Positions 18,427 through 26,714 of a DNA stretch of 64,000 bases are shown one piece after another. The stretch is taken from positions 14,646 through 78,645 of the forward strand of contig DASYGT010000022.1 of assembly GCA_035999365.1 (NCBI GenBank), given 5' to 3'. A program made the position numbers and the translations under genes. How positions within the stretch are numbered: position 1 is the first letter of the stretch; each line of letters begins with the position of its first letter. A model generated the notes under the pieces. It was not told where the DNA came from. It worked only from the letters and a program-made list of their open reading frames with translations, and searched no databases. Origin of the DNA: DASYGT01 sp035999365. Its GTDB lineage: Bacteria; Actinomycetota; Actinomycetes; Mycobacteriales; Jatrophihabitantaceae.

Positions 18427-20420
18427 ATGGTGTAGATGACGACCGTCGAACCCGCTTGCACCTTGGTGCCACCGGGCGGGTTGATCGTCAGCACCGTCGT
18501 GCCACCGCCACCCGGGAAGCTGCGGACGGTGAAGTTGAGGTCGGCCTGCCGCAGGGTTGACTCTGCGTCCGCCAGCGGCGTGCCACCGGGAATGTCCGGC
18601 ACTGAAACGATCTGCGGCCCCTTGGACACGGTGAGGGTGATGGTGGAGCCCTTCGGTGCAGATCCGGACGGGTTGAGCGAGATCACGTCACCCGACGGAA
18701 CGGACGTGCTGAACGCCGTCGTGCGCGTGGTCTTGAAGTGCAGCGCCTGCAGTGCCTGCTCCTCCGTCGCGGCGGGAGTGTTCTGGGGCAGTGCCGGGAT
18801 CGTGATGATCGGCGGCCCGGTCGAGATGATGATGGTCACGACCTGGCCGCGCTTGACGAGCTCGCCGACGGCGGGATCGGTGCCGGCGACACGGCCCTTG
18901 CCGACTGAGTCGCTCGGTGCAGAGATGACCTGGTCGCCCACCTGAATGGGAATCGTGGCGAGAATCGCGCGCGCCTGTGCCTCGGTCTTGTTCGCGACGG
19001 ACGGGATGCTGAAGCGCTCCTTGCCCTTCGACAGGACCAGCGTGATCGTTCGGCCGTGCGGGAGTCGCGAGCCGATACCTGGATCGGTGCTGATCACGCT
19101 GCCGGACTCGACCGTTTCGCTGAACTGGCTGCGCACCGCCGAGGACACCTGGTAGCCGGCATCACGCAGGCCTGCAATCGCCGTGGCCTGCGGTTCGCCG
19201 GCGACGTTGGGCACGCGACCGTAGCGTCCGGCGGCGAACCACCATCCGCCGTAGCCGGCGGTGAGGCCGAGCACGGCGACAATGAGCAGTACGAGTAGCG
19301 CACGGCGCCGGCGTCGCGTCTTGGCCGAGGGTGGCTTGCGGCGTTTCGGCGGTGGCGTGACGACCGGCGGCGGTGGTCCGGCCGAACCACGCGGGGGGCC
19401 GTCGTGGGGCACGACCGAGGTGTCATGCGTCCCGGACGGGGTACGGCCCAGCAGGTCGGTCGTCGCCGTGCCCGCCGATGCGTGGACGGAGTCGCCGGCA
19501 GGGCGATCCGCGGTGCGTGGGCGCGGCGGGACTGCGACCACGGGCAGCGCGAGATCTGAGCGCACGTCGGCAAGCTGCGCGAGGAAGACCCCGGCGTCGT
19601 CTGGGCGAGCGCTCGGGTCGCTGTCGGTGGCGTCGATGACCAGCTCGTCGATCTCGGACGGTATGCCCTTCACCCGCGACGACGGAGCGGGCACCCGGCT
19701 GTGCACATGCTGGTAGGCCACGTTCATGGCGGATTCACCCTGGAACGGCGGGGTTCCGGTGAGCAGTTCGAACAGGACGATGCCCGCTGCGTACACGTCC
19801 GAGCGTTGGTCGGCACGTCCCTTGCTGATCTGTTCCGGCGAGCAGTACGCCACCGTGCCCATCATGAGCCCGGTCCGGGTGGCCGACGGGTCGGATTCGA
19901 CCGCGCGTGCCAATCCGAAGTCGGCGACCTTCACGATGCCTTCGTCGGACAGCAAGATGTTCTCTGGCTTCACGTCCCGATGGACGATGCCCGCCCGGTG
20001 CGCGGCCGAGAGCGCGCTCAGCACCGGTTCCATGATCGATATAGCTTCGGCGGGTGTCAGCCGGCCCCGTTCACGGATCAGGTCGCGCAGCGTCCGGCCG
20101 CTCACCAGCTCCATGACGAGGAACACGTGCTGCTGTCCGGAGTTGTCGTCGTCGACGCCCTGGTCGTACACCGAGACGGTGTTCAGATGCGCGAGGCGAG
20201 CCGCCGCGCGGGCCTCGCGGGTGAAGCGATCCTTGAACGCGGGGTCGGCGGAGAGCGCCGCCGACATGACCTTGACGGCGACGACGCGGTCGAGCCGCTC
20301 GTCGACGGCGGAGTAGACCGTGGACATCCCACCGCGCGCGATGCGGTCCAGGATCCGATATCTGCCTTCGAGCGTGCGGCCGACCAGCGGATCTACGGTG
20401 GCCGTGCGCACCCGGGTCAT
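18423..20420 (-). CDS. pknL: Ser/Thr protein kinase with four PASTA domains (PknL-like)
   Basis: This 665-residue transmembrane kinase has a complete catalytic domain: the glycine loop ARGGMSTV, Lys50 in VAVK, HRDVKPEN with Asp149, and DFG with Asp167. A Pro-rich linker leads to a basic stop and one membrane helix (about 374-390). Four extracellular PASTA repeats then run from about residue 401 to the end. PASTA domains sense muropeptides or lipid II in related kinases. Mycobacterial PknL lacks the repeats, so this is the long form. The PknL substrate homologue lies 1.8 kb away at 22172-22498. The ATG at 20420 has no clear ribosome-binding site. The gene is divergent from a methyltransferase across 75 bases. 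Confidence 0.93.
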   Translation of the reverse strand: MTRVRTATVDPLVGRTLEGRYRILDRIARGGMSTVYSAVDERLDRVVAVKVMSAALSADPAFKDRFTREARAAARLAHLNTVSVYDQGVDDDNSGQQHVFLVMELVSGRTLRDLIRERGRLTPAEAISIMEPVLSALSAAHRAGIVHRDVKPENILLSDEGIVKVADFGLARAVESDPSATRTGLMMGTVAYCSPEQISKGRADQRSDVYAAGIVLFELLTGTPPFQGESAMNVAYQHVHSRVPAPSSRVKGIPSEIDELVIDATDSDPSARPDDAGVFLAQLADVRSDLALPVVAVPPRPRTADRPAGDSVHASAGTATTDLLGRTPSGTHDTSVVPHDGPPRGSAGPPPPVVTPPPKRRKPPSAKTRRRRRALLVLLIVAVLGLTAGYGGWWFAAGRYGRVPNVAGEPQATAIAGLRDAGYQVSSAVRSQFSETVESGSVISTDPGIGSRLPHGRTITLVLSKGKERFSIPSVANKTEAQARAILATIPIQVGDQVISAPSDSVGKGRVAGTDPAVGELVKRGQVVTIIISTGPPIITIPALPQNTPAATEEQALQALHFKTTRTTAFSTSVPSGDVISLNPSGSAPKGSTITLTVSKGPQIVSVPDIPGGTPLADAESTLRQADLNFTVRSFPGGGGTTVLTINPPGGTKVQAGSTVVIYTI

Positions 20421-20495
20421 TCTACGGACGAATCGTCGGACGCCCCGCCGCCGCTCCGCGCGAAATGGCGGTCTCTCAGCCCCTACGCTGACCCT

Positions 20496-21347
20496 GTGGT
20501 TGCCGATGAGGGGGATCTCACGCCTGCGGCCACACCCGCGCCGCGCTCGGTGATCGAGTTGCTCGCCGACTCCGACCGTCCGGGCGGGTTCCTGCTTCTC
20601 ATGGATCGGATCCGACAGTCCTACGTCGATCTGGACGATCCGACGTACCTGGATTTCGAGTACATGCAGGCCTTCGCGGATATCGTCGATGCGCTCGCCG
20701 ACGGCCCGCTGGCTGTCACGCATATCGGCGGCGGCGCCTGCACGTTCGCACGTTATATCGCCGCGACCCGCCCGGGGTCGTCGCAGATCGTGTTGGAACC
20801 TGACGTCGCCCTGGCCTCGCTGGTGCGTGCTCAGCTGCCCTTCGCACGTGGAGCCCGAGTACGCATCCGGCCCGTCGACGGTCGTGGCGGACTGCGTGAG
20901 CTCAAACGTGGCAGCGCTGACCTGATCGTGCTCGATGCGTTTCACGGCGGGCGGGTGCCGCCGGAACTCACCACCGCCGAGTTCTTCGCCGACGCGGCGA
21001 GGGTCCTGCGTGAGGACGGTGTGCTGCTCGTCAACGTTGCCGACGGGCCGCCGGGGACATTCACCCGCAGGCTGGCCGCCGCAGTGCGGATATCCATGCC
21101 GCACCTGCTGATCGCCGGAGACTCCTCCGTCGTGCGGCTGCGGCGGTTCGGCAACCTTGTCCTGGCCGCTTCGGCCCGGCCGCTTCCCGTCGATGCGGTG
21201 CGCACCGCAGCAGCCCGTGCGATGTTCCCCCGCAGCGTGCTCGACGGCACCCGCCTGGGCGAGTTCGTCAGGTCGGCGACTCCGCTCACCGACGCCGATC
21301 CGATGCGGTCACCGGAACCGCCCGAGGAGATGTGGCGTGTCGGGTGA
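20496..21347 (+). CDS. Spermidine synthase-like methyltransferase-fold protein
   Basis: This 283-residue protein has a Rossmann methyltransferase core. HIGGGACTFARYIA is motif I, QIVLEPDVALASLV gives the acidic end of strand 2, and ADLIVLDAFHGGRVPPELTTAEFF is the catalytic-loop region that resembles spermidine synthase (D-A-F-x-G-x-x-P). A similar fused or spermine/spermidine synthase-like protein is common in actinobacteria. Some substrate-binding residues of true polyamine synthases cannot be confirmed, so aminopropyl transfer is not certain. The start is the GTG at 20496, close to the divergent pknL start. The downstream methyltransferase gene overlaps its 3' end by 11 bases. Confidence 0.75.
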   Translation: MVADEGDLTPAATPAPRSVIELLADSDRPGGFLLLMDRIRQSYVDLDDPTYLDFEYMQAFADIVDALADGPLAVTHIGGGACTFARYIAATRPGSSQIVLEPDVALASLVRAQLPFARGARVRIRPVDGRGGLRELKRGSADLIVLDAFHGGRVPPELTTAEFFADAARVLREDGVLLVNVADGPPGTFTRRLAAAVRISMPHLLIAGDSSVVRLRRFGNLVLAASARPLPVDAVRTAAARAMFPRSVLDGTRLGEFVRSATPLTDADPMRSPEPPEEMWRVG

Positions 21348-22137
21348 CGAACCCGGGACGATGGTCGCCGTGCCGACGCATGCATCCCGCCCCTATCACG
21401 AGCGCGACCGGGCCGAATCCTTCGGATCTATCGCGCAGCAGTACGACCGGTTCCGGCCGAGCTATCCCGAAGAACTGATCGACGACCTCGTCGCGATCGG
21501 GCCTGCGGACGTGCTTGACGTGGGGTGCGGCACGGGCAAGGCAGGCCGGCTGCTTGCCGAGCGAGGCCTGTCGGTGCTCGGTGTCGAGATCGATGCGCAG
21601 ATGGCGGCGATCGCCGGCGAGCACGGTCTCGAGGTCGAGGTCGCGTCGTTCGAACAGTGGCTTGCCGAAGGTCGCAGGTTCGATCTGCTCATCTGCGGCC
21701 AGGCCTGGCACTGGATCAACCCGCAGATCGGCGTGCCCAAGGCGGCGACCGTGCTCCGTCCCGGCGGCACGGTCGCGCTGTTCTGGAACAGCAGCACGCT
21801 GCGCGGCGACGTCGTCGCCCAGCTCGAGGGCGTCTACCGGTACCGGGCTCCGGCGTTGCTGCCGAGCGGCGAGACGGCCGAGCCGCCGTACGCGGCCGAC
21901 CTGGAACGTAGCCGGCTGTTCGACAAGCCGTTCACCCGCACCTACGCATGGACGCAGGAGTACTCGACGAACGAGTGGGTTCAGATGGTGCTGACGCACA
22001 GCGACCACCTACTGCTCGCTCCCGGTGTCCGCGACGCTCTCATCAACGACGTCAGCGACGTCATCGACGCCAACGGTGGGCAGGTCGTGGCCGACTACAG
22101 CACGTATGCGGTCTTCGCCCACGTGCCGAGCGCGTGA
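21337..22137 (+). CDS. Class I SAM-dependent methyltransferase
   Basis: This 266-residue protein has a methyltransferase type 11 core. VLDVGCGTGKAGRLLAERG is motif I, VLGVEID is the strand-2 acid, FDLLICGQAWHWIN is the motif IV region and VLRPGGTVALFWNS the post-motif strand. The N-terminal segment FGSIAQQYDRFRPSYP and the QAWHW motif are typical of the SmtA/UbiE-like group acting on small molecules. The GTG start at 21337 has GAGGAG seven bases upstream and lies inside the end of the preceding gene. The substrate is unknown. Confidence 0.85.
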   Translation: MSGDEPGTMVAVPTHASRPYHERDRAESFGSIAQQYDRFRPSYPEELIDDLVAIGPADVLDVGCGTGKAGRLLAERGLSVLGVEIDAQMAAIAGEHGLEVEVASFEQWLAEGRRFDLLICGQAWHWINPQIGVPKAATVLRPGGTVALFWNSSTLRGDVVAQLEGVYRYRAPALLPSGETAEPPYAADLERSRLFDKPFTRTYAWTQEYSTNEWVQMVLTHSDHLLLAPGVRDALINDVSDVIDANGGQVVADYSTYAVFAHVPSA

Positions 22138-22171
22138 TGCGTGCGACAGGGGTCGTGGCAGGCTCGGCGTT

Positions 22172-22498
22172 ATGGAGCTGACGACAATTCCGGATGCGGC
22201 GAACATCCTCGGCGTGCCCGTGACACGCGTACATCAGTACTTGCGTGATGGGCATCTCGTCGGGCTTCGCGACGCGAACGGCGTCCGGTGTGTGCCGTCG
22301 TCGCTGCTGCAGGACGGTGCGATCGTGAAATCGCTGGCGTCGGTGATCACGCAGTTGCGCGATGCACGCTTCGACGACGACGAGATCATCGAATGGCTCT
22401 TCCGTGAGGACGACTCACTGCCGGGAACACCGATCGACGCGCTGCGGGCCAACCGCGGCAGCGAGGTCAAGCGCCGCGCACAGGTCGCCGGATTCTGA
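22172..22498 (+). CDS. Small helix-turn-helix DNA-binding protein (Rv2175c-like)
   Basis: This 108-residue protein starts with a MerR/excisionase-like winged helix: TIPDAANILGVPVTRVHQYL then DGHLVGLRDANGVRCVPSS. A helical C-terminal half containing RFDDDEIIEWLFREDDSLPGTPIDAL follows. The relative Rv2175c of Mycobacterium is a DNA-binding protein phosphorylated by PknL, and here it again lies near pknL, though two methyltransferase genes intervene. The phosphorylated Thr of Rv2175c is N-terminal; Thr residues occur at positions 4-5 here (MELTT). The lycopene cyclase genes start 17 bases downstream, so control of carotenoid genes is possible but not shown. Confidence 0.85.
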   Translation: MELTTIPDAANILGVPVTRVHQYLRDGHLVGLRDANGVRCVPSSLLQDGAIVKSLASVITQLRDARFDDDEIIEWLFREDDSLPGTPIDALRANRGSEVKRRAQVAGF

Positions 22499-22515
22499 CG
22501 GCGCCCGATCACTTC

Positions 22516-22848
22516 ATGCGCCACTTCACCTACCTCCTCATCCTTGCCTCGTGCCTGATCGCGACGCTGCCGCTCGAACTCGTACTCAGAACCCGCGTGT
22601 ACGCCCGGTGGCACCGATTGCTGCTGGCGTTGGTGCCCTCAGCGGTGCTGTTCGTCGCCTGGGACCTGTGGGCGATCGGGTCACATGCGTGGAGCTACGA
22701 CCGGGCCTACATCGTCGGCGTCACGCTGCCTGGTCACCTGCCCGTCGAGGAGTTGCTGTTCTTCGCGGTGATCCCCACGTGCGCGATCCTGACGCTCGAG
22801 GCAGTGCGCGCACGGCGCCCGCACTGGAGCTTCGGGGACGAGCCGTGA
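22516..22848 (+). CDS. crtYc: Lycopene cyclase small subunit CrtYc type
   Basis: This 110-residue membrane protein has three predicted membrane helices (about 4-22, 36-53 and 76-95) and the cyclase motif GHLPVEELLFF. It is the first half of the heterodimeric lycopene cyclase found in actinobacteria, related to the archaeal and fungal fused form. With CrtYd it cyclises the ends of lycopene. It starts 17 bases after the DNA-binding protein gene, and its stop overlaps the start of crtYd (GTGA). Confidence 0.88.
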   Translation: MRHFTYLLILASCLIATLPLELVLRTRVYARWHRLLLALVPSAVLFVAWDLWAIGSHAWSYDRAYIVGVTLPGHLPVEELLFFAVIPTCAILTLEAVRARRPHWSFGDEP

Positions 22849-23201
22849 ACTACACGCTCACCGCGCTGATCGCCGTTGGGGCCGCGTTGGTGTATGACCT
22901 GGCGGTAGCCCGCACTCGGTTGACCGGCCGGAAGTCGTTCTGGACGGCGTACGCCATCGTGCTCGGCTTCCAACTGGTGGTGAACGGCCTGCTGACCGGG
23001 CTTCGTGTCGTTCGCTACAACAGCAGGAGCATTCTCGGCTGGCGCATCGCCTACGCGCCGGTCGAAGATCTTCTCTTCGGCTTCGCTCTGGTACTCGTCA
23101 CCCTGACGACCTGGGTCTGGCTCGGGCGTCACGCCGCGACCGACGTGCCGAGAGCAGACCGCCCACCCCCACCACGGCGCGGCGTGGCACGCCGACGCTG
23201 A
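22845..23201 (+). CDS. crtYd: Lycopene cyclase small subunit CrtYd type
   Basis: This 118-residue membrane protein has helices at about 5-20, 33-52 and 77-95, and the paired cyclase motif RIAYAPVEDLLFGFA. It completes the CrtYc/CrtYd lycopene cyclase. The GTG start overlaps the crtYc stop. The last 30 or so residues are a Pro/Arg-rich cytoplasmic tail. This tail is encoded opposite the 3' end of crtB: the two convergent genes share about 104 bases (23098-23201), so the tail sequence of one constrains the other. Confidence 0.87.
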   Translation: MNYTLTALIAVGAALVYDLAVARTRLTGRKSFWTAYAIVLGFQLVVNGLLTGLRVVRYNSRSILGWRIAYAPVEDLLFGFALVLVTLTTWVWLGRHAATDVPRADRPPPPRRGVARRR

Positions 23202-24054
23202 TCCGTCGGTCGAAGACGTCGTAGTTGCGCCGCTCCACCTCGTCGAGTATCTGTTCGTAGAGATTCAGCGCAGTGCGCAGGCAGTCGCGCGATGTCGGGT
23301 CGACGAGAGCAATTCCACGTTGCGCGCCGCGGTACAGCGCACGCGCACGCTCGATCTCCGATGCCAGCAGGTTCCGGATGGGTTCGTCCACCCGCCGCAG
23401 CTGCAGGCGATCGCGGTCCACACCGAACAGCGCGAGAGATTCCTGCGGCAGGTAGATGCGCCCGCGGTCGAGATCCTCGCCGACGTCACGGATGAAGTTC
23501 GTGAGCTGAAAGGCTGTCGCCAGGTCCACGGCGGGGGCCTCGAGTTCATCCCACCGAACGTCTTCGCCCGCGCGCCCCAAGATGGGCAGCATCTGCAGTC
23601 CGATCACTGCCGCCGAGCCCCACATGTAGGCCGCAAGGTCTTCGTACGTCTCGTACGACGTCACCGTGAGGTCCATTCGCATCGCATCCAGGAAGTCGGC
23701 GAAGTAGGAAACGGGCAGCTCCCATCGTGTGATCGTGTCGATGACGGCCCGACTCACCGGATCGCTGGTCGAGCGCCAGTCGAGATCGGCCAGGAACTCC
23801 TCGCTCCAGTGGGTGAAGCGCTCGCTGCGTTGCGTGCTCGTCAATGCGGGATCGAGGTCGTCGACGATGTCGTCGACATGCCTCGCAAAGCCGTACAGCG
23901 CGTGCACGAACGGGCGCTTGACCGGTGGCAGCAGCAGCGTCGCGAGAAAATACGTGCGGCCGTGTCGAGCGTTGATGCGCCGGCACAGCCGGTAGCTCTC
24001 CCGCAGCGCGGGATCGCCGATGCCCGCCGCGTCCAGCTCGCTGGACGCAGTCAT
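23098..24054 (-). CDS. crtB: Phytoene synthase
   Basis: This 318-residue enzyme joins two geranylgeranyl diphosphates to phytoene. It has the trans-isoprenyl synthase motifs: YRLCRRINARHGRTYF at the N-terminus, the first Asp-rich HVDDIVDD near residue 60, and the second, TNFIRDVGEDLDRGRIYLP, near 190-205. The ATG overlaps the crtI stop (ATGA), so idsA, crtI and crtB appear to run as one unit. The C-terminus from about residue 290 is Arg/Ser-rich and lies over the opposite-strand crtYd end, so it may be an extension of little functional weight. Confidence 0.93.
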   Translation of the reverse strand: MTASSELDAAGIGDPALRESYRLCRRINARHGRTYFLATLLLPPVKRPFVHALYGFARHVDDIVDDLDPALTSTQRSERFTHWSEEFLADLDWRSTSDPVSRAVIDTITRWELPVSYFADFLDAMRMDLTVTSYETYEDLAAYMWGSAAVIGLQMLPILGRAGEDVRWDELEAPAVDLATAFQLTNFIRDVGEDLDRGRIYLPQESLALFGVDRDRLQLRRVDEPIRNLLASEIERARALYRGAQRGIALVDPTSRDCLRTALNLYEQILDEVERRNYDVFDRRISVGVPRRAVVGVGGLLSARRSRRDARARPRSSG

Positions 24055-25556
24055 GCGACCGACGGTCCGAGCGCTCCGGTGATCCGTTGCGCCGCCAGAC
24101 GCCCGGAGATGAGAACCATCGGCACCCCCACGCCGGGCTGCGTATTCGATCCGCAGAAGACGAGATTCTCGACACGCCGGTCAAGGGTGGGTGCCCGGAA
24201 CGGTCCCGTCTGCCGGAAGGAGTGCGCGGCCGCGAACGGCGCTCCAGCGGCGAGGCCCTGCGCGCGCCAGTCGGCCGGTGTCACCAGGTGCTCGCATTCG
24301 ATGCCCGCGCCGAAGCCCGGATACCCGCGGGCCTCCAGGGTGTCGACGATCTGATCGCGGTAGGCCTTCGCGCCGTCGGCCCAGTCGACTGCGGCGCGCC
24401 CGGCCGTGTTCGGCGCCGGGAACAATGCGTAGTAGGTGTGGCGTCCGGCGGGCGCGAGCGACGGGTCGGTGCGGGTGGGATTGGTCAGCAGGAAGGACGG
24501 ATCGCTCATCAGCTCGCCACGGTCGATGATCTGCCGGAACGTCTCGCCCCACGCCGTTCCGAAATTGATCGTGTGATGCGCGAGCTCCTCGAACGACGCA
24601 CTTGATCCGGCGTGCAGTACGACGGCCGACGGTGAATATTTCAGCCGACGCAGCCGCCGGGGCGCATAGCCCGGCGGTAGGAGTTCGTCATAGGCCGTCG
24701 GCAGGTCGGCGTTCACCACGACGACGTCAGCAGGTATGCGATCGCCGTCGGAAGTGATCACCGCACTTGCCCGGCCGCCGGCAACTTCGATCCTGGCGAC
24801 GGTGGTGTTCATACGGAACCGAACGCCGTGCGCCGACGCCGCGGCGGCGAGAGCACGCGGCACCTCGTGCATGCCGCCGACGGGAAAGTAGACGCCGCGC
24901 ACGCAGTCCATGTAGGTGATGACCGCGTAGATTGCGAGGGCGTCGTCCGGCGCCAGCCCGGCGTACATGGACTGGAACGAGAACAAGCGGCGCAACCGCT
25001 CGTCCTGGAAGTACTGCGCGACCTTCGGCCCGAGGCGGCGGAACCCCCCCATCGCGGTGAGGCGGGCGAGCGGTGCGCCGAGCAGGGCAAACGGAGAGTC
25101 GAGGTTGCGTTCGATGAAGTGGGGCATCTCGACCTCGTACAGCGAGCGCAGGTATGCGACGAACCGCCGGTAGCCGTCGGCATCGGCAGCCGAGCAGTGT
25201 GTCGCGATCTCGTCGGTCATGGCGTCGACGTCAGCCCGTACGTCGATGGTGCTGCCGTCGGCGAACCGCGCGCGGTAGGCAGGATCGAGGCGACGCAGCG
25301 TGAGCCAGTCGGCCATGTCCTCACCGACGGCGGCGAAGGCGTCAGCCACCAATTCGGGCATCGTCAGCACGGTCGGGCCGGTGTCGAAGCGATAGCCGTG
25401 GTCGCGAATCAGCCCCGCGCGTCCGCCGACGACCGCCTCACGTTCGACAACAGTGACGTTGCGGGCCGCGCCTGCCAGCTGTAGCGCCGCGGAGAGCCCG
25501 CCCAGTCCGGCGCCGATGACGACGACCGACTGGGTCGATCCGGGAACGGTGCGCAT
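24051..25556 (-). CDS. crtI: Phytoene desaturase (CrtI type)
   Basis: This 501-residue FAD enzyme desaturates phytoene towards lycopene. The N-terminal dinucleotide fold VVIGAGLGGLSAALQLA with the downstream VVERE and GGRAG is clear. The C-terminal FAD signature NLVFCGSNTQPGVGVPMVLISG matches the carotenoid-desaturase family. The length is usual for CrtI. It starts at the ATG at 25556, 66 bases after the prenyl synthase stop, and overlaps crtB. The number of desaturation steps cannot be read from sequence, but the nearby lycopene cyclases suggest lycopene as product. Confidence 0.93.
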   Translation of the reverse strand: MRTVPGSTQSVVVIGAGLGGLSAALQLAGAARNVTVVEREAVVGGRAGLIRDHGYRFDTGPTVLTMPELVADAFAAVGEDMADWLTLRRLDPAYRARFADGSTIDVRADVDAMTDEIATHCSAADADGYRRFVAYLRSLYEVEMPHFIERNLDSPFALLGAPLARLTAMGGFRRLGPKVAQYFQDERLRRLFSFQSMYAGLAPDDALAIYAVITYMDCVRGVYFPVGGMHEVPRALAAAASAHGVRFRMNTTVARIEVAGGRASAVITSDGDRIPADVVVVNADLPTAYDELLPPGYAPRRLRRLKYSPSAVVLHAGSSASFEELAHHTINFGTAWGETFRQIIDRGELMSDPSFLLTNPTRTDPSLAPAGRHTYYALFPAPNTAGRAAVDWADGAKAYRDQIVDTLEARGYPGFGAGIECEHLVTPADWRAQGLAAGAPFAAAHSFRQTGPFRAPTLDRRVENLVFCGSNTQPGVGVPMVLISGRLAAQRITGALGPSVA

Positions 25557-25622
25557 CGTGTTCGAGGTTACTGAGCGCCCCCGTCGTCCCGAACCGCGGG
25601 CGGCAACGACATGGCGGACCCC

Positions 25623-26690
25623 TCAGGTGCGCCGCTCGGTGGCCGCCACCGCGAGCTGGTCGAGCGCCTCCTGCGCGTCGGTGCTCAGCGCATCGGTGCG
25701 CAACGCGGCGCGCGCCTCGTCAGCCCGTTGAACGATCCTGTGCTCGACGAGGTCGAGGGCTCCCGTGCCGACGATGAGATCTCGCAGCGCGTCGATCTGT
25801 GCCTCGTCGAGGACTCCGCGCGCGAACGTGTCACGGATGAAGCCGGCGTCGACGGCCGACGCGCGCTGCATCGTCAGCGCGATCAGCAACGTGCGCTTGC
25901 CTTCGCGCAGGTCGTCACCTGCCGGCTTGCCAGTCACGACCGGGTCGCCGAAAACGCCGAGTACGTCGTCGCGCAGTTGGAATGCCTCTCCGAGCGGGAC
26001 CCCGTACGCGGTGAGTGCCGAGAAGACGGCAGGACCGGCACCGGCTGCGGCAGCACCGAGATGCAGTGGACCTTCGACGGTGTACTTGCTTGTCTTGAAC
26101 TTGGCGACACGCAGTGCGTCTTCGGCGGAGAATTCGCCCCGCGCCTGGACGAGCACGTCGAGGTACTGACCCGCCATCACCAATTCGCGCATGTCGTCCC
26201 AGACCCGGCGTACTGCCGGTCGGACCGGCCCGGGCAGATCGGCAGACGCGAACAGCGCGTCGGCCCACGACAGCAGCAGGTCGCCGAGCAGGATGGCCGC
26301 GGCCGTGCCGAATGCTTCGGGGTCGCCGGTCCATCCGGACGCGCGGTGCAGTTCGGCGAAGGCGTGGTGCGCCGATGGCCGCCCGCGCCGCGTTGCCGAC
26401 GCATCCATGACGTCGTCGTGGATCAAGGCGCACGCATGCAGCAACTCCAAGCTGGCCGCGGCCACGACGAGCGCCGTGTCGTCCTCCGCTGCGTCCCGGA
26501 CCGATCGCCAGCCCCAGTACGCGAAGCTCGGACGCAGCCGCTTGCCGCCGTCGAGCACGAAAGTCCGCGCGGCATCGGCCACGGCTGTGATGTCCGCGCC
26601 GACCTCGGACAGCGAGTCGTCGCGCGAGTCTATGAAGGCCGCCAACACGGTGTCGACGCGCTTGAGCAAGGCGTCAACGGGCCAGGTCAC
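25623..26690 (-). CDS. idsA: Geranylgeranyl diphosphate synthase-type polyprenyl synthetase
   Basis: This 355-residue trans-prenyltransferase has the GGKRLRP motif at about 48-54, the first Asp-rich motif HDDVMD (Asp92, Asp93, Asp96), KTSKYT and the second Asp-rich FQLRDDVLGVFGD. It should extend isoprenoid diphosphates, most likely to the C20 stage used by CrtB. In Mycobacterium an idsA gene lies in this region too. The start is a GTG at 26690, only 24 bases from the divergent metF ATG, so both promoters must overlap and one or both transcripts may be leaderless. Confidence 0.92.
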   Translation of the reverse strand: MTWPVDALLKRVDTVLAAFIDSRDDSLSEVGADITAVADAARTFVLDGGKRLRPSFAYWGWRSVRDAAEDDTALVVAAASLELLHACALIHDDVMDASATRRGRPSAHHAFAELHRASGWTGDPEAFGTAAAILLGDLLLSWADALFASADLPGPVRPAVRRVWDDMRELVMAGQYLDVLVQARGEFSAEDALRVAKFKTSKYTVEGPLHLGAAAAGAGPAVFSALTAYGVPLGEAFQLRDDVLGVFGDPVVTGKPAGDDLREGKRTLLIALTMQRASAVDAGFIRDTFARGVLDEAQIDALRDLIVGTGALDLVEHRIVQRADEARAALRTDALSTDAQEALDQLAVAATERRT

Positions 26691-26714
26691 GCGCCGGACA
26701 TTACGCTGGTGACC

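Noticed and set aside
16732..18435. 567-codon plus-strand frame across the class I DAHP synthase and nfo genes
   Set aside because: Both minus-strand genes have complete family motifs; the plus-strand translation shows none and is a codon-bias artefact.
20421..21104. Upstream extension of the pknL reading frame
   Set aside because: The open frame continues opposite the spermidine synthase-like gene but carries no kinase sequence; the conserved domain starts just after the ATG at 20420.
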